In this document: in pieces, positions 62,215-64,000 of the stretch
How the letters are laid out: each line of letters opens with the position of its first letter
Position numbering within the stretch: the stretch's first letter is position 1
From: Ardenticatenaceae bacterium
GTDB taxonomy: Bacteria > Chloroflexota > Anaerolineae > Promineifilales > Promineifilaceae
NCBI GenBank assembly: GCA_020634495.1
Contig: JACKBR010000018.1
Location: 1 to 64,000 of the forward strand
Direction: 5' to 3'
DNA length: 64,000 nucleotides
Program-made: the position numbers and the translations under genes
Notes under the pieces: model-generated
What the model saw: the letters and a program-made list of their open reading frames with translations, nothing else
Database searches by the model: none
What the model was told of the DNA's origin: nothing

Positions 62215-62239
62215 GCCACGACATATTTGGTGTCGTGGC
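62215..62239 (-). terminator. Hairpin between recombinase and PNP genes
   Basis: Perfect 9-bp stem GCCACGACA (62215-62223) with 62231-62239, loop 7 nt. On the - strand it is followed by CTCTTATTTTC, a weak T-rich tail. It lies 33 bp after the recombinase stop. Confidence 0.55.
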
Positions 62240-62271
62240 GCTTAAGTTGAATGTAGATTAGGTTGGCTGGG

Positions 62272-63144
62272 CTATTTTGCAGCTTCGGTTTCTTCTAGTT
62301 GCGTATAAATTTGCGTCGTTGAAATGTTGGCATGGCCCAGCAGCTTTTGCACTTCTTGTAAATCCGAACCGCTGTTTAGTTTGTGAGCGGCGAAACTGTG
62401 GCGCAGGGTGTGGGGGGTTACAGCTACGCTTAGATTGGCTTCTTTGGCATAGGCTTTGATGATGAGCCAGAGTCCCTGGCGGGTGAGCTGCTGCCCTCGG
62501 TGATTGAGGAACATGGCGGTTTCATCTTTATCTTTGACCAGAAACGGCCGTCCTTCTTCGATGTAGTTTGCCAGAATATCTTTCGTATATTGATCGAAAG
62601 GCAGTTCGCGTACCTGGTCATCCTTGCCGGGGCAGTACAAAACCATTTCCTCTAAATCAACATCTTCCAGCCGAAGCGAAACAACCTCTGTTACGCGCAT
62701 CCCCGTGGAGTACAGCATGTTTAGCAGCGCCATATCTCGCAAATTTTTAGGCGACTTTTTGTTGGCTGGCGCTTGCAGCAGCATCTCAACTTCTTCTGCG
62801 CTTAATGTTTTGGGCAGGCGCTTTTTTACTTTAGGAGAATTAATATCCGTAGTGGGATTTTCTTGAACAATATGGTTTGTTTCCAAATAGTTAAAGAATG
62901 ACTTAACAGCGGCCACTTTTCTGGCTACCGATGAAGAGGCATATGGTTGATCCTTCATGTAAGTGACATAGCCATTAATTTCATCTGAACCAATTGCTTG
63001 CCAGCTTCCAGCGCTATTTAATTTGTGTGCCTGCAAATAGGAAACAAACTGACCAAGGTCATTTTTGTAAGCGGCTATGGTATTGCTTGAATAGTTGTAC
63101 TCTTTTTGAAGGAACTTCAGGAAGGCGAGCAGCTGTTCTTCCAT
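62272..63144 (-). CDS. Xer-type tyrosine recombinase
   Basis: 290 aa. An N-terminal SAM-like domain (LLAFLKFLQKEYNYSSNTIAAYKNDLGQFVSYL) and a catalytic domain with the full set R150 (STGMRVTEVVSLR), K174, H245-x2-R248 (HTLRHSFAAH), H271 (LLGHANISTTQIYTQL) and nucleophile Y280. Size and order match XerC/XerD chromosome-dimer recombinases. It cannot be told which from the sequence alone. ATG 63144 has AAGGAG about 10 nt upstream on the - strand. Confidence 0.9.
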   Translation of the reverse strand: MEEQLLAFLKFLQKEYNYSSNTIAAYKNDLGQFVSYLQAHKLNSAGSWQAIGSDEINGYVTYMKDQPYASSSVARKVAAVKSFFNYLETNHIVQENPTTDINSPKVKKRLPKTLSAEEVEMLLQAPANKKSPKNLRDMALLNMLYSTGMRVTEVVSLRLEDVDLEEMVLYCPGKDDQVRELPFDQYTKDILANYIEEGRPFLVKDKDETAMFLNHRGQQLTRQGLWLIIKAYAKEANLSVAVTPHTLRHSFAAHKLNSGSDLQEVQKLLGHANISTTQIYTQLEETEAAK

Positions 63145-63431
63145 CGCCTCACACTCCTTGCTATGCCCAGAGTCTTTATTGAGGGCTGAAATTCGTGTAG
63201 CAATAAATGTGTTAGTTGTATGCAGCAAACACATTTGCCTACGAACGGGGAGCCACTCTAAAGATTTGCTTTTGTGCTGAGCCAGAAAGTGCCAGATGAA
63301 ATGATATCGGACAACTTAAATTAAGATTATGTAAGTTAAACTAGGGGCATTATAACAATTACTTTTCATAAGATCAAATATAAATCAACATAATGATCTG
63401 GATTTTGGTAGTCTATTTGTGCTATACGAAC
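63145..63431. other. Intergenic region upstream of the recombinase
   Basis: AT-rich, no ORF of note, no palindrome copy. It should carry the recombinase promoter on the - strand, but I see no convincing hexamer pair. Confidence 0.4.
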
Positions 63432-63469
63432 AAAAAAGCCAGGCTGCAATTTTGCAGCCTGGCTTTTTT
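63432..63469. terminator. Bidirectional intrinsic terminator
   Basis: 18-bp perfect stem (63432-63449 with 63452-63469) with a 2-nt TT gap at the apex (in practice a slightly larger loop) and six A/T at each end, so both strands have a T-run. It ends the partial acidic gene on the - strand, whose stop is 31 bp upstream of it. Confidence 0.92.
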
Positions 63470-63499
63470 GTAATTTATTGAGAATTTACAGTGATAATT

Positions 63500-64000
63500 T
63501 TATTCGTCTTTTACTAAAACAAGGTCATCACTTGTGGGAATATCTGATGGGCTGGCATCTGCGGCTAGCGTTGCGGTTGCTTGGGCTAAAATGCCGAGCT
63601 GATATTGGAATGGTTGAAGCTGGTCACCATCCTCAAAAAAGGTCTCTGCCAGGTCCTGGCTGCGGAGACGGAATTTCAGACCATCCGGGGATTGAATCAA
63701 GAATTCGGGGGAGGTGGTTGGGGTTAGGTTCATGCTAATAATTTCGCCACGAACGATAAAGGTATCACCTGGATTGACCGAATCTGGGTTAATTGCAAGG
63801 CCTGTTTCGGGGTCGGTGCCGGTCATTGGGCGGTCACCAAAACCACCACTGGCTTCTTCAACAGGTGCTTCTTCAACGGCCGTTTCTTCTTCAGGTTCAT
63901 CGGCTGCTTCTTCATCTGCCGGGGCTTCTTCAGCTTCTTCCTCGGTATCGGCCGGGGCTTCTTCCATTTCCTCTGAATCGGAAGATGTGCTATCTTCTTC
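63500..64000 (-). CDS. Acidic linker protein, C-terminal part (5' end beyond window)
   Basis: The frame stays open to the window edge, so the start is outside; the internal Met at 63967 need not be the start. The visible 166 codons begin with a Glu/Ala/Ser-rich repeat region (AEEAPADEEAADEPEEETAVEEA), followed by a compact beta-rich domain (PGDTFIVRGEIISMNLTPTTSPEFLIQSPDGLKFRLRSQ, then a hydrophobic ILAQATATLAADAS). It is probably the end of a secreted or lipoprotein protein. No family recognised. Confidence 0.65.
   Translation of the reverse strand, partial: EEDSTSSDSEEMEEAPADTEEEAEEAPADEEAADEPEEETAVEEAPVEEASGGFGDRPMTGTDPETGLAINPDSVNPGDTFIVRGEIISMNLTPTTSPEFLIQSPDGLKFRLRSQDLAETFFEDGDQLQPFQYQLGILAQATATLAADASPSDIPTSDDLVLVKDE

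Noticed and set aside
1..64000. CRISPR array or phage/transposon
   Set aside because: No regularly spaced 24-40 bp repeats, no cas, integrase-excisionase set or transposase found. The Xer-type gene at 62.3-63.1 kb has the size and surroundings of a chromosomal Xer protein.
1..64000. tRNA or rRNA genes
   Set aside because: No cloverleaf with GGTTCGA-type arm and CCA-end or rRNA-conserved stretches could be recognised in the intergenic regions by eye. A covariance search would be needed to exclude them fully.

Overview
The window looks like a chromosomal segment of an aerobic, probably filamentous member of the Chloroflexota (Anaerolineae/Ardenticatenia-like). This is an inference from gene style: a solute-binding protein with a long Val-Thr-Arg-Val-Val linker, many surface proteins with Pro/Thr (TPTPT) stalks, a SARP/BTAD-AAA regulator, a non-pyrrolysine MttB next to DUF1638, a fused E1 alpha/beta dehydrogenase and a UPF0182 giant membrane protein. 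No rRNA, tRNA, CRISPR array, transposase or phage gene was recognised. The most striking window-wide property is an iterated 8-bp palindrome, ACGGCCGT. I count roughly 90 exact copies by eye, where about one is expected by chance.

Layout. 1-7.8 kb: respiratory block on the + strand. It holds the tail of an Rrf2-type Fe-S regulator, two SCO copper chaperones, a 45-aa oxidase subunit IIa, ba3-type oxidase subunits II and I with heme O synthase between them, a lipoprotein cytochrome c, and a fused cytochrome b / 2x[4Fe-4S] / MvhD-like protein. 7.8-9.0 kb: Nudix hydrolase and a Phd/RelE toxin-antitoxin pair. 9.0-12.4 kb: corrinoid-methyltransferase-type operon (homocysteine methyltransferase, MttB-like, HTH/zinc protein, DUF1638). 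12.5-19.6 kb: DinB, UPF0182, PPOX-like, alpha/beta hydrolase, zinc-ribbon membrane protein, GNAT. 19.5-27.3 kb: a LacI-controlled sugar operon (regulator, binding protein, two permeases, GH13_18-type phosphorylase, GT4 glycosyltransferase) with two operator palindromes placed on its promoter.

27.5-34.5 kb: SPFH protein; a promoter with tandem operators ahead of a 36-aa ORF and an SRPBCC-PDZ-DinB fusion; a small membrane protein; MBL hydrolase; MFS transporter; ArsR-type regulator. 34.6-43.8 kb: a six-gene - strand cluster of Tad/Flp-type pilin and pseudopilin proteins fused to CBM6, DNRLRE-like and CARDB-like domains, plus a secreted beta-propeller, without any Tad motor or peptidase genes in view. 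43.9-48.4 kb: SARP-AAA regulator followed by a frameshift-riddled membrane/ATPase gene. 48.4-50.1 kb: orphan hypothetical and a VapBC pair.

50.2-64 kb: housekeeping block: fused branched-chain E1, rpsF-ssb-rpsR with a likely S6:S18 leader, a SurA/PrsA-like foldase, a TrmH-family methyltransferase, an SGNH protein, sucC-sucD, rsmD (with an unusual catalytic motif), purine nucleoside phosphorylase, a Xer-type recombinase and a partial acidic protein. Long imperfect inverted repeats (AGTAATCAGTGA-, AAGTGAAAAGT- and CAAGGTGA-type) sit between several genes, and one has become part of a coding region.
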